Assembly (NCBI RefSeq): GCF_002855575.1
Contig: NZ_PKRQ01000007.1
Location: forward strand, 1 to 64,000
Source: Tabrizicola sp. TH137
Lineage (GTDB): Bacteria > Pseudomonadota > Alphaproteobacteria > Rhodobacterales > Rhodobacteraceae
Direction: 5' to 3'
DNA length: 64,000 nucleotides
Shown here: positions 36,511 to 45,063 of the stretch, piece by piece
How the letters are laid out: every line of letters begins with the position of its first letter
How positions within the stretch are numbered: the first letter of the stretch is position 1
Program-made: the position numbers and the translations under genes
Notes under the pieces: model-generated
Databases searched by the model: none
Told to the model about the DNA's origin: nothing
The model's input: the letters and a program-made list of their open reading frames with translations, nothing else

Positions 36511-37476
36511 ATGCCCCGCACCCTCCGTTCCACCCTCCGCCCCTTGGGCCTTGCCGCCCTCATCGCCTCGACCACCGCCCTCACCGCCATGGCGCAGGAG
36601 TCGACCGATCCGATCAAGCTCACCCTCCACGACTGGACCGGTCAGCTCATCACCACCCAACTCATGGGCGAGGTCCTGAAAAAGGCAGGCTACAGCGTCG
36701 AATATGTGCAGGCCGACTACCTCGCCCAGTTCCCCGGCCTTGAAGCCGGCGACCTGCATGTCGCGATGGAAATCTGGGAAACCACGGGGCGCGAGGCGAT
36801 GGATGCCTCCGTGGCCACCGGCAATGTCGAAATCCTCGGCCCCACGGGCATGCAGGCGAAAGAGGAATGGTGGTATCCCACCTACATGAAGGAGCTCTGC
36901 CCCGGCCTGCCCAATTGGGAGGCGCTGAAAGACCCCGCCTGCGCCGAAGCCTTCTCCACCCCCGAAACCGCGCCCAATGGGCGCTATCTGGGCGGCCCCG
37001 TCACATGGGGCGGGTTCGACGAGGAACGGGTAGAGGCCTTGGGCCTGCCCTTCGAGGTGATCCATGCCGGCACCGACGCCGCCCTCTTCGCCGAACTGGA
37101 AAGCGCCTATCAACGGCAGGCGCCGATCCTCCTGTGGATCTACGCCCCCCATTGGGCGCCCGCGAAATACGAAGGCGAATGGGTCGAATTCCCCACCTAT
37201 TCGGTGGAGTGCTACAACGACCCCGCCGTGGGCGTGAATCCCGACCTCGCCTATGACTGCGGCAAACCCTTCGGCGATATCTGGAAGGTCGGCTGGTCGG
37301 GGCTCAAGGACAAATGGCCAGGCGCGCACAAGGCCATCACCGCCTTCACCATCGACAATGCCGAAATGGGCGCGATGATCACCGAGGTGGACCTGAACGG
37401 CAAGACGATCGAGGCCGTGGTCGCCGACTGGATGGCCGCGAATGAGGCACGGTGGAGCGGCTGGATCGCCCAGTAA
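36511..37476 (+). CDS. Glycine betaine/proline-type ABC substrate-binding protein (ProX-like)
   Basis: This 321-aa periplasmic binding protein of the OpuAC/ProX family has a signal peptide at about 1-32 (MPRTLRSTLRPLGL to AMAQ). Tryptophan-rich segments typical of quaternary-ammonium boxes are visible: HDWTGQL, EIWETTGREAMD, KEEWWYPTYM, LLWIYAPHWAPAKY. The start ATG at 36511 follows AGGGAG. First in a proX-proV-proW operon that continues into catabolic genes, so the ligand is probably a carbon/nitrogen source rather than only an osmolyte. Confidence 0.9.
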   Translation: MPRTLRSTLRPLGLAALIASTTALTAMAQESTDPIKLTLHDWTGQLITTQLMGEVLKKAGYSVEYVQADYLAQFPGLEAGDLHVAMEIWETTGREAMDASVATGNVEILGPTGMQAKEEWWYPTYMKELCPGLPNWEALKDPACAEAFSTPETAPNGRYLGGPVTWGGFDEERVEALGLPFEVIHAGTDAALFAELESAYQRQAPILLWIYAPHWAPAKYEGEWVEFPTYSVECYNDPAVGVNPDLAYDCGKPFGDIWKVGWSGLKDKWPGAHKAITAFTIDNAEMGAMITEVDLNGKTIEAVVADWMAANEARWSGWIAQ

Positions 37477-37537
37477 TCCGCCCTCTCCCATCGGCACCGG
37501 GGCGGCCTCCGCGCCGCCCCCTCCGCAAAGCCCCCGC

Positions 37538-38563
37538 ATGTCCGACGCCCCTGCAAAACTCGTCTGCCGCAATGTCTGGAAGGTCTTCGGCGCCCGTGCC
37601 GAGGATGCCTTCGCCCGGCTGGGCCACGACCCCGCCCCCGACCGGCTGCTCGCCGCCGGGCTGGTCCCGGCCGTCCGCGCCGTGGACCTGACGGTGAAGG
37701 AAGGCGAGATTTTCGTCATCATGGGCCTGTCCGGTTCAGGCAAGTCCACGCTCGTCCGCTGCCTCTCGCGCCTCGCCGAACCCACGGCGGGCGAGATCCT
37801 CTTCAACGGCCAGAACCTCCTCGCCGCCTCCGAGGCCGAGATGACCCAGATCCGCCGCCACAAGATGGGCATGGTGTTCCAGCACTTCGCCCTCCTGCCC
37901 CATCTGACCGTCCTCGAAAACGTGGCCTTCCCTTTGGAGGTGCAGGGCCTGCCCCGCCCCGCCCGCGAGGCCCGCGCCCGCGAGATGATCGCGCTGGTGG
38001 GCCTTTCGGGCCGCGAAGACAGCTACCCGCGCCAGCTTTCGGGCGGCCAGCAACAGCGCGTGGGCATCGCCCGCTCCCTCGCCGTGGAACCGGAACTGTG
38101 GTTCCTCGACGAACCCTTCTCCGCGCTCGACCCGCTGATCCGGCGCGAGTTGCAGGACGAATTCATCCGCCTGCAATCGCGGCTGAAAAAGACCATCGTC
38201 TTCATCACCCATGACTTCGACGAGGCGATCCGTCTGGCCGACCGCATCGCCATAATGAAGGACGGCCGCATCGAACAGACCGGCACGCCCGAAGACCTCG
38301 TCCTCCATCCCGCCACCGATTACGTCCGCGAATTCACCCGCGCCGTGCCCAAGGCCAAGGCGGTGCGCGTGGCATCCCTGATGATCGACGCCCCGCCCCC
38401 GCCCGACGCCGCCGCCATCCCCGCCCGCGCCACAGTGGCAGAGGCGGGCAGCGCCTTCCTCGAAGGCGCGACCGCCCTAGCCGTCACCGATCCCGCAGGC
38501 CGCCCCATCGGCACGCTGCACCGCGACGACGCGATCCGCCTCATCCTCGGGGGCGCGGCATGA
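37538..38563 (+). CDS. Glycine betaine/proline-type ABC ATPase (ProV-like)
   Basis: This 341-aa ABC ATPase has Walker A GLSGSGKST, Q-loop VFQHFALLPHLTVLENVAFPLE (a ProV hallmark), signature LSGGQQQRVGIARSLA and Walker B LWFLDEPFSALDPL. A C-terminal tail (about 285-341) with APARATVAEAGSAFLEG and GRPIGTLHRDDAIRLIL resembles a reduced CBS-type regulatory domain. The start is ATG 37538, 61 bp after proX. Its stop overlaps the permease start (ATGA). Confidence 0.92.
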   Translation: MSDAPAKLVCRNVWKVFGARAEDAFARLGHDPAPDRLLAAGLVPAVRAVDLTVKEGEIFVIMGLSGSGKSTLVRCLSRLAEPTAGEILFNGQNLLAASEAEMTQIRRHKMGMVFQHFALLPHLTVLENVAFPLEVQGLPRPAREARAREMIALVGLSGREDSYPRQLSGGQQQRVGIARSLAVEPELWFLDEPFSALDPLIRRELQDEFIRLQSRLKKTIVFITHDFDEAIRLADRIAIMKDGRIEQTGTPEDLVLHPATDYVREFTRAVPKAKAVRVASLMIDAPPPPDAAAIPARATVAEAGSAFLEGATALAVTDPAGRPIGTLHRDDAIRLILGGAA

Positions 38564-40551
38564 CGGCCCTTCCCTTTCCCTCAGCATCGCAACCGCGCCT
38601 GATCTGGGGCGTAGCCCTCGCCCTCGCCGCCATCCTCTGGCTCTGGGGCCAGACACTGGCCCCTTTCGCCTTCGACTACCCCAAGTCATGGCAGATCCCT
38701 GCCGCCCGCTGGATCGGCGGCGTCATCACCTGGCTGGTGAAAGAGGCCGCCATCGGCCCCCTCGCCTTTTCCGATGTCACCCGCTTCCTCGCCGACCTGA
38801 TCGACGCGCCCTATAGCCTTGTCCTGTCGCTCCTTTCCACCGGCCTACTCTCCGGCGAAGGCTCCAGCGCGGTCCAGCTCTGGCCGCCGCTGCCCTGGGT
38901 CGCGGTCATCGGCCTCTTCGCCCTTATCGGCCTCTATGCCGGCGGCTTGCCCCTCGCCCTGACCGTCACGCTCTGCATGGGCTTCGTCGCCATCTTCGGC
39001 CAATGGCAAAGCGCGATGGTCACGCTCGCCTCCATCATCGTGGCCGTGCCCATCGGGGTCTTGGGCGGCCTCCTCCTCGGCATCGCCGCCTGGCGGATGC
39101 CCTGGCTCGACCGGGCGCTGAAACCGCTCCTCGACCTGATGCAGACCATGCCGGTCTTTGCCTATCTCGTCCCCATCCTCATCCTCTTCGGCTTCGGCCC
39201 CACGGCGGCCATCGTGGCAACCCTCATCTACGCCATGCCGCCGATGACCCGCATCACCACCCTCGCCCTGCAACGCGTCCCGTCCGAGATTCACGACCTC
39301 GGCCGCATGGTCGGCTGCACGCCGCGCCAGATGACATGGCGCGTGCTGGTGCCTTCCGCCCGCGAACCGCTGATGGTGGGCGTCAATCAGGTCATCATGC
39401 TCTCGCTCAACATGGTCATCATCGCCTCGATGATCGGGGCGGGCGGCCTAGGCTTCGACGTGCTGAACGCACTCCGCCGCCTCGATTTCGGCGCAGGGCT
39501 GGAAGCGGGCCTTGCCATCGTCGCCCTTGCCGTCGCACTCGACCGCCTCTCGCAGGCGCTCGCCCGCCGCAGCCGGACCGAAGCCCCCCATGGCACGCTC
39601 GTCCAGCGTCACCCCTACCTGACCGCCGCCCTCGCCCTCATCGCCATCACATGGACACTGGGCCTGATCGCCCCAGCCCTCCAGACCTACCCCGAAGCCG
39701 CCCGCCTGACGACCAGCCCCTTCTGGGCGGCCCTGGTGGAATGGATCAACCTCACCTTCTTCGACATGCTGGAGGCGATCAAGACCGCCATCCTCGTCTT
39801 CCTCCTCGTCCCGGTAAAGCGCTTCCTCCTGTCCCTCCCCTGGCTGGCCGTGGTCGCCCTTCTGGGCCTTCTCGGCTGGCGTCTGGGCGGCTGGAAACTC
39901 GCCGCCCTCACCACCTCCCTCTCCTTGCTCATCGCCGCGACGGGGCAATGGGAAAAGGCCATGATCACCGTCTATCTCTGCGGCCTCTCCACCCTTTTCG
40001 CCCTGATGATCGGCATTCCCATCGCCATCGCCGTGGCCAACCGCGACAAGGCCTGGACGATCACCCGCGCGGTGATCGACACGCTGCAAACCCTGCCCTC
40101 CTTCGTTTATCTGATGCCCGTCGTGATGCTCTTCCGCGTGGGCGACTTCACCGCCATGATCGCCGTCGTGGCCTATGCCGTGGTCGCCGCCATCCGCTAT
40201 ACCGTCCTCGGCCTGCAAGGCGTGGACCCGAGGCTGATCGAAGCAGGCCGCGCCATGGGCTGCACCGACTGGCAGATCCTCACCCGCATCCGCCTGCGCC
40301 TTGCTTTGCCGGAAATCCTGCTCGGCGTGAACCAGACCATCATGTTCGCCCTCTCGATGCTCGTCATCACCGCCCTCGTCGGCACCCGCGACCTTGGGCA
40401 GGACGTCTATATCGCGCTGACCAAGGCCAATCCCGGCAACGGCCTTGTCGCAGGCCTCGCCATCGCCTTCATCGCCATCATCGCCGACCGCCTGATCCAT
40501 GCCGCCGCCGAAAGACAGCGCGCGAAACTCGGCCTCGGAGGGACCGCATGA
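38560..40551 (+). CDS. Fused double permease of the quaternary-amine ABC importer (ProW-ProW)
   Basis: This 663-aa membrane protein carries two binding-protein-dependent permease domains in tandem. The first has an EAA-type loop near PSEIHDLGRMVGCTPRQMTWRVLVPSAREPL, the second near DPRLIEAGRAMGCTDWQILTRIRLRLALPEIL. Ordinary ProW has one domain (about 280-350 aa) and dimerises, so this is a duplication-fusion. Each half has about six spans, with extra helices between them. It overlaps the ATPase gene and the downstream kinase gene (ATGA at both ends). Confidence 0.9.
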   Translation: MTALPFPSASQPRLIWGVALALAAILWLWGQTLAPFAFDYPKSWQIPAARWIGGVITWLVKEAAIGPLAFSDVTRFLADLIDAPYSLVLSLLSTGLLSGEGSSAVQLWPPLPWVAVIGLFALIGLYAGGLPLALTVTLCMGFVAIFGQWQSAMVTLASIIVAVPIGVLGGLLLGIAAWRMPWLDRALKPLLDLMQTMPVFAYLVPILILFGFGPTAAIVATLIYAMPPMTRITTLALQRVPSEIHDLGRMVGCTPRQMTWRVLVPSAREPLMVGVNQVIMLSLNMVIIASMIGAGGLGFDVLNALRRLDFGAGLEAGLAIVALAVALDRLSQALARRSRTEAPHGTLVQRHPYLTAALALIAITWTLGLIAPALQTYPEAARLTTSPFWAALVEWINLTFFDMLEAIKTAILVFLLVPVKRFLLSLPWLAVVALLGLLGWRLGGWKLAALTTSLSLLIAATGQWEKAMITVYLCGLSTLFALMIGIPIAIAVANRDKAWTITRAVIDTLQTLPSFVYLMPVVMLFRVGDFTAMIAVVAYAVVAAIRYTVLGLQGVDPRLIEAGRAMGCTDWQILTRIRLRLALPEILLGVNQTIMFALSMLVITALVGTRDLGQDVYIALTKANPGNGLVAGLAIAFIAIIADRLIHAAAERQRAKLGLGGTA

Positions 40552-41426
40552 TCCCCGAAAAACTCCGCACCCTTCCCTTCAAGGGCGACATCACCGCCGA
40601 ACCCCTGCTCGGCGGCCTCTCCAACGAAAGCTGGAAGGTCACCGATCAGACAGGCACCCATGTCGTCCGCTATGGCCGCGACTACCCCTTCCATCACGTG
40701 GACCGCGCGCGCGAGGTGATGGTGGCCCGCGCCGCCCATGCCGCAGGCTTCGGCCCCCGCGTCGAACATGCCGAACCCGGCGTGACCGTCGTCGAATATC
40801 TGAACGCCCGCACCTGGGGCCCCGATGACCTGCGCGCCAACCCCGAGCGCATCGCCACCCTCCTCCGCCGCTTCCATGCCGAAATGCCCGCCCATATCGC
40901 AGGCGCGGCCTTCCTCTTCTGGCCCTTCCACGTGATCCGCGACTATGCCCGCACCCTCCGCGCGGGCGGCAGCCCCTTCACCCCCGACCTGCCCGCGCTC
41001 CTTTCCCTCTGCGCCGAACTGGAAGGCGCACAGATCCCCCTGCCCCTCATCTTTGGTCACCACGACCTTCTGCCCGCCAACTTTCTCGACGATGGCACCC
41101 GCCTCTGGCTGATCGACTACGAATATGCAGGCTTCGGCACCGCGCTTTTCGACCTCGCCGGGGCCGCCTCCAACGCAGGCATGGAAGCCGCAGAAACCCA
41201 CCGCCTCCTCTCCACCTACTTCGGCGAAAGCCCCGCTCCCGCCCTCCTGCGCGCCTTCGACGCCATGCAATGCACCAGCCTCTTGCGAGAGGCGATGTGG
41301 GCCATGGTCTCCGACCTCCACCTCGCCGCGCCGGGGGCCGATTACAAGGCCTATGCCCGCGAGAACCTCGCGAAACTCGACGCCGCCCTCTCCCTCTATC
41401 ACTCCCGCCACGGAAGCCCGAAATGA
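40548..41426 (+). CDS. Choline-kinase-like phosphotransferase (APH family)
   Basis: This 292-aa kinase-fold protein has catalytic HHDLLPANF (HxDxxxxN, Brenner motif) and the metal-binding Asp in LIDYEYAGFG. The N-terminal GGLSNESWKV is like the nucleotide loop of choline/ethanolamine kinases. It would phosphorylate a small alcohol, perhaps an imported choline-like compound. It lies between the importer and the dehydrogenase genes with ATGA overlaps on both sides, so it is part of the pathway. A second paralogue is at 45064. Confidence 0.85.
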   Translation: MIPEKLRTLPFKGDITAEPLLGGLSNESWKVTDQTGTHVVRYGRDYPFHHVDRAREVMVARAAHAAGFGPRVEHAEPGVTVVEYLNARTWGPDDLRANPERIATLLRRFHAEMPAHIAGAAFLFWPFHVIRDYARTLRAGGSPFTPDLPALLSLCAELEGAQIPLPLIFGHHDLLPANFLDDGTRLWLIDYEYAGFGTALFDLAGAASNAGMEAAETHRLLSTYFGESPAPALLRAFDAMQCTSLLREAMWAMVSDLHLAAPGADYKAYARENLAKLDAALSLYHSRHGSPK

Positions 41427-43858
41427 CCCTCCCCACCCATGCCCAGATCGTCGTCATCGGCGGCGGCATCATCGGCTGTTCCACCGCCTACCACCTCGCC
41501 CGCGACCACAAGGCCGATGTGGTCCTGCTGGAACAGGGTCAGATCACCTCCGGCTCCACCTGGCACGCGGCGGGGCTGGTGGGGCAGCTCCGCGCCTCGG
41601 CCTCCATCACCCGCGTCCTCAAATACTCCGTGGAACTCTACAAGGGCCTCGCCGCCGAGACGGGCCTTGATACCGGGTGGAAGATGTCGGGCTGCCTGCG
41701 CCTTGCCACGAACCCCGACCGCTGGACCGAATACCGCCGCCTCGCCACCACCGCCCGCAGCTTCGGGATGGAGATGCACCTCATCTCGCCCGACGAGGTG
41801 AAACGCATGTGGCCCCTGATGGACACCTCCGATCTGGTGGGGGCAAGCTGGCTGCCCACCGATGGACAGGCCAGCCCATCGGACATCACCCAATCCCTCG
41901 CCAAGGGCGCGCGGATGCATGGCGCGAAACTGCATGAAGGCGTCACCGTCACGGGCTTTGCCATGGACGGCCGCCGCATCACCGCCGTTCACACGACCCA
42001 AGGCACGATCCAGTGTGAGAAAGTCGTCAACTGCGGCGGCATGTGGGCGCGCGAGATCGGGGCCATGGCAGGCATCACCGTCCCGCTGCAACCCGTGAAA
42101 CACCAATATATCATCACCGAGAAGATCGACGGCCTCTCCCCCGACGCCCCCACCCTGCGCGACCCCGACCGCCGGACCTATTTCAAGGAAGAAGTCGGCG
42201 GTCTGGTCATGGGCGGATACGAACCCAACCCGCAGGGCTGGGTCACGGGCGATATCCCCAAGAACTGGGAATTCCGCCTTTTCGACGATGATTACGACCA
42301 TTTCGCCCAGCATCTGGAACAGGCCATCGCCCGCATCCCCGCCTTGGAACAGACAGGCGTGAAACAGATGATCAACGGCGCGGAAAGCTTCACCCCCGAC
42401 GGCAACTTCATCCTCGGCCCCGCCCCGGAATGCGCCAACATGTTCGTGGGCGCAGGCTTCAACGCCTTCGGCATCGCGAGCGGAGGAGGCGCGGGCTGGG
42501 TGCTGGCCGAATGGGTCATGCGCGACGAAGCCCCCCTCGACCTCTGGGTCGTGGATATCCGCCGCTTCTCCGGCCTCCACCGCGACCGGCAATGGGTCTT
42601 CGACCGCACGATGGAGGCTTATGGCAAACACTACACCATCGGCTTCCCGCATGAGGAATACACCAGCGGCCGCCCCCGCATCACCTCGCCCCTCTACCAA
42701 CGCCTCAAAACCCACCGCGCCGTCTTCGGCTCCAAACTCGGCTGGGAACGCCCCAACTGGTTCGCGCCCGAGGGGATGGAGCCGCGCGACATCTACAGCA
42801 TGGGCCGCCAGAACTGGTTCGCCCCTGTGGGAACGGAACACGCCCATGTCCGCGAAAAGGTCGGCATCTTCGACCAATCCTCCTTCGCGAAATACGAACT
42901 CTCCGGCCCTGCGGCAGCCGAGGCGCTGGAATTCATCTGCGCCAATCGCGTCGCCCGCGAACCCGGCCGCCTGACCTATACCCAGCTTCTCAACACCCGC
43001 GGCGGGATCGAGGCCGACCTCACCGTCGCCCGCCTGTCGGGTGACCGCTTCTACATCGTCACCGGCACCGGCTTCCGCACCCATGACCTCGCCTGGATCG
43101 CCGACCACCTGCCCGCCACCGGCTGCACCCTGACAGACGTGACCGAAGACTGGGGCACCCTCTCCCTCATGGGCCCCCAGGCCCGCGACGTGCTGGCCAA
43201 AGTCACCGATGCAGACGTCTCCAACACCGCCTTCCCCTTCGGCCATGCGCGGGAAATCACCATCGCAGGCGCCACCATCCGCGCCCTGCGCGTCACCTAT
43301 GTCGGCGAACTCGGCTGGGAACTGCACACCCCCCTCGCCCATACCGGCGCAGTCTTCGACGCGCTGATGGCCGCAGGCGGCACCGCCATCCGCCCCGTGG
43401 GCTATCGCGCGCTGGAATCCCTGCGGCTCGAAAAAGGCTACCGCGCCTGGTCCTCCGACATCACCCCCAATGACACGCCCTTCGAGGCGGGCCTCGGCTG
43501 GGCGGTCAAACTCAAGACCAACACCCCATTCATGGGTCGCGCGGCGCTGGAGGCCGCACAGACCAAACCACTCGCCAAACGCTTCGTGGGCTTCACGCTC
43601 GACGATCCCGACGCCGTGCTGGTGGGCCGCGAAACCATCCTGCGCGACGGTGCCCCCGTGGGCTACCTCACCTCCGGCGGCTATGGCTACACGGTCGGCA
43701 AAAGCATCGGCTACGGCTATCTGCGCAACCCCGAAGGCGTGACCGAGGATTGGATGACGGCGGGCCGCTACGACCTCGTCGTCGCAGGCGAAACCCTGCC
43801 CGCGCGCCTGACCCTCTCCCCCCTGATCGACCCGGAGGGCCGGCGCATCCGCGCCTGA
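41423..43858 (+). CDS. Dimethylglycine/sarcosine dehydrogenase-like flavoprotein
   Basis: This 811-aa protein has an N-terminal DAO-type FAD domain (VVIGGGIIGCSTAYHLA at 11-27) and a C-terminal GcvT-like folate-binding/aminomethyltransferase half (about 430-811). GSTWHAAGL has His48, the residue that carries covalent FAD in dimethylglycine and sarcosine dehydrogenases. It should oxidise an N-methyl group and transfer the one-carbon unit to tetrahydrofolate. Exact substrate (dimethylglycine, sarcosine or another N-methyl amine) cannot be read. The start overlaps the kinase stop (ATGA). A GC hairpin without T-run follows at 43899-43917. Confidence 0.9.
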   Translation: MTLPTHAQIVVIGGGIIGCSTAYHLARDHKADVVLLEQGQITSGSTWHAAGLVGQLRASASITRVLKYSVELYKGLAAETGLDTGWKMSGCLRLATNPDRWTEYRRLATTARSFGMEMHLISPDEVKRMWPLMDTSDLVGASWLPTDGQASPSDITQSLAKGARMHGAKLHEGVTVTGFAMDGRRITAVHTTQGTIQCEKVVNCGGMWAREIGAMAGITVPLQPVKHQYIITEKIDGLSPDAPTLRDPDRRTYFKEEVGGLVMGGYEPNPQGWVTGDIPKNWEFRLFDDDYDHFAQHLEQAIARIPALEQTGVKQMINGAESFTPDGNFILGPAPECANMFVGAGFNAFGIASGGGAGWVLAEWVMRDEAPLDLWVVDIRRFSGLHRDRQWVFDRTMEAYGKHYTIGFPHEEYTSGRPRITSPLYQRLKTHRAVFGSKLGWERPNWFAPEGMEPRDIYSMGRQNWFAPVGTEHAHVREKVGIFDQSSFAKYELSGPAAAEALEFICANRVAREPGRLTYTQLLNTRGGIEADLTVARLSGDRFYIVTGTGFRTHDLAWIADHLPATGCTLTDVTEDWGTLSLMGPQARDVLAKVTDADVSNTAFPFGHAREITIAGATIRALRVTYVGELGWELHTPLAHTGAVFDALMAAGGTAIRPVGYRALESLRLEKGYRAWSSDITPNDTPFEAGLGWAVKLKTNTPFMGRAALEAAQTKPLAKRFVGFTLDDPDAVLVGRETILRDGAPVGYLTSGGYGYTVGKSIGYGYLRNPEGVTEDWMTAGRYDLVVAGETLPARLTLSPLIDPEGRRIRA

Positions 43859-43950
43859 TCCCGCTGGCAAGACCAGAGGCTCAAGGATAGGATAGGATTG
43901 CCGGGCGCGACCCGGCATCCTCTGTTGTAACCAGTGAACGGACCGATCCG

Positions 43951-44247
43951 ATGACCCACCTCTCCCGCATGGCCAGCGCGACCCTGCTCGCCGCAATGCT
44001 TGCCAGCCCCGCCCTCGCCCAATCCGCCGACATCTCCACCATCACCTGCGCCGATCTGGCGACGATGGATCAGGACGGCATCACCACCCTCCTCTTCTGG
44101 ATCGACGGCTACATGGGCGGGCAGGCGCAGGACCCGACCTTCGACCTCGACCGCCTCAGCGCAAATATCGACGGCGCCATCGCACTCTGCCAGCAGAACC
44201 CCGGCAGCAGCGTCATGGACGCGCTCTACACCGCCGAGAACGGCTGA
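43951..44247 (+). CDS. HdeA/HdeB-like periplasmic protein
   Basis: This 98-aa exported protein has a signal peptide at about 1-25 (ending ALAQ). The mature part resembles the HdeA fold: ITCADLATMDQDGITTLLFWIDGYMGG with a second Cys in IALCQQNPGSSVMDAL; the two cysteines should form the family disulfide. HdeA/B are acid-activated chaperones in enterics; many alphaproteobacterial relatives are uncharacterised. It is 92 bp after the dehydrogenase gene, beyond a hairpin, so it may be separately transcribed. Confidence 0.75.
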   Translation: MTHLSRMASATLLAAMLASPALAQSADISTITCADLATMDQDGITTLLFWIDGYMGGQAQDPTFDLDRLSANIDGAIALCQQNPGSSVMDALYTAENG

Positions 44248-44301
44248 CACAGTCCAACCGCCCCCCTGCACTCTCTGTCCAGAAACATGCTCGGGGGGGA
44301 A

Positions 44302-44340
44302 GGGCCGCGCAAGCGGCCCAAGGGGGGCGGACAGCCCCCC
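44302..44340. repeat. Two tandem GC hairpins between converging genes
   Basis: GGGCCGC-GCAA-GCGGCCC (44302-44319) is followed by GGGGGGC-5-GCCCCCC (44322-44340). They lie between the converging HdeA-like and methyltransferase genes and may act as a bidirectional transcription barrier; no T-runs are present. Confidence 0.5.
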
Positions 44341-44368
44341 ATCGCACCCCGCCAACGGGCACCGCGCC

Positions 44369-44989
44369 TCAGACCCGCCGCAACACCACCGCCAACGACG
44401 GCACCGTCCCCGCCTCGCCGGGCATCGACACGTAGGGCTCCGTCCGCTCCACCACCCGCACCCCGCCCAGCGCCTCCAGCGCCGCGCCAAAGCCGCCCTC
44501 CCACAGCGTCGTCTTGACCGTCAGAACGACAGGCCCGCCCAAAGCCGTGATCCGCACCAGCTCCGGCACCCCCTCGATCCCCACATGACCCGTGGTGAAG
44601 ACGCCGGTCGAAATCACCCCCGCAAATTCCCCATCGGCAAAGGGCAACGCCCGCCCCAGCGCAAGCCGATGCAGCCGCGCATAGGCCCCCTTGGCCCGCG
44701 CCACCGCCAGCATCCCTTCCGACAGGTCCAACCCCTCGACCGGCGCGAATCCCATGATCCCCAGCCAATCGCCCAGCAAGCCCGTCCCGCAGCCCGCATC
44801 CAGCACCGGCCCCGCCCCCCGTGGCAGATGCCGGGACAAAAGCGCCAGCCCCACGGCAGGATGCCGATACCCGGCCTTCGCCATCTCGGCGTCATAGGTC
44901 GCGGCCCAGCCATCATAGAGCGCCGCCACCTCCTCCGGTGCCTTGGCCTCATAGACCGCACCCAGATGCCCGTCATGCTGCCCCGCCAT
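44369..44989 (-). CDS. Class I SAM-dependent methyltransferase
   Basis: This 206-aa methyltransferase of the Methyltransf_11/25 type has motif I VLDAGCGTGLLGDWL (about 62-76), with EGLDLSEGMLAVAR after it and VISTGVFTTGHV as motif IV. The start ATG at 44989 gives MAGQHDGHLGAVYEAK; 74 bp separate it from the divergent kinase gene. The substrate is unknown; near choline-type kinases and a demethylating enzyme, an amine or ethanolamine substrate is a reasonable guess only. Confidence 0.82.
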   Translation of the reverse strand: MAGQHDGHLGAVYEAKAPEEVAALYDGWAATYDAEMAKAGYRHPAVGLALLSRHLPRGAGPVLDAGCGTGLLGDWLGIMGFAPVEGLDLSEGMLAVARAKGAYARLHRLALGRALPFADGEFAGVISTGVFTTGHVGIEGVPELVRITALGGPVVLTVKTTLWEGGFGAALEALGGVRVVERTEPYVSMPGEAGTVPSLAVVLRRV

Positions 44990-45063
44990 CCCGCCACTCC
45001 CCGCTTTGCGCCCGGCCCAGATTGGGCCAGACTGCGGCCCAAGGCAACGCCACCGGGGGACAC

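Noticed and set aside
39003-40551. Arg/Pro/His-rich open frame overlapping the permease gene
   Set aside because: Out-of-frame reading of the ProW fusion; only the 3' part in this frame (from 40548) is a real gene.
41399-43996. 865-aa minus-strand open frame opposite the dimethylglycine dehydrogenase-like gene
   Set aside because: No domain, and it mirrors a well-supported gene on the other strand; long antisense frames are common at this GC content.
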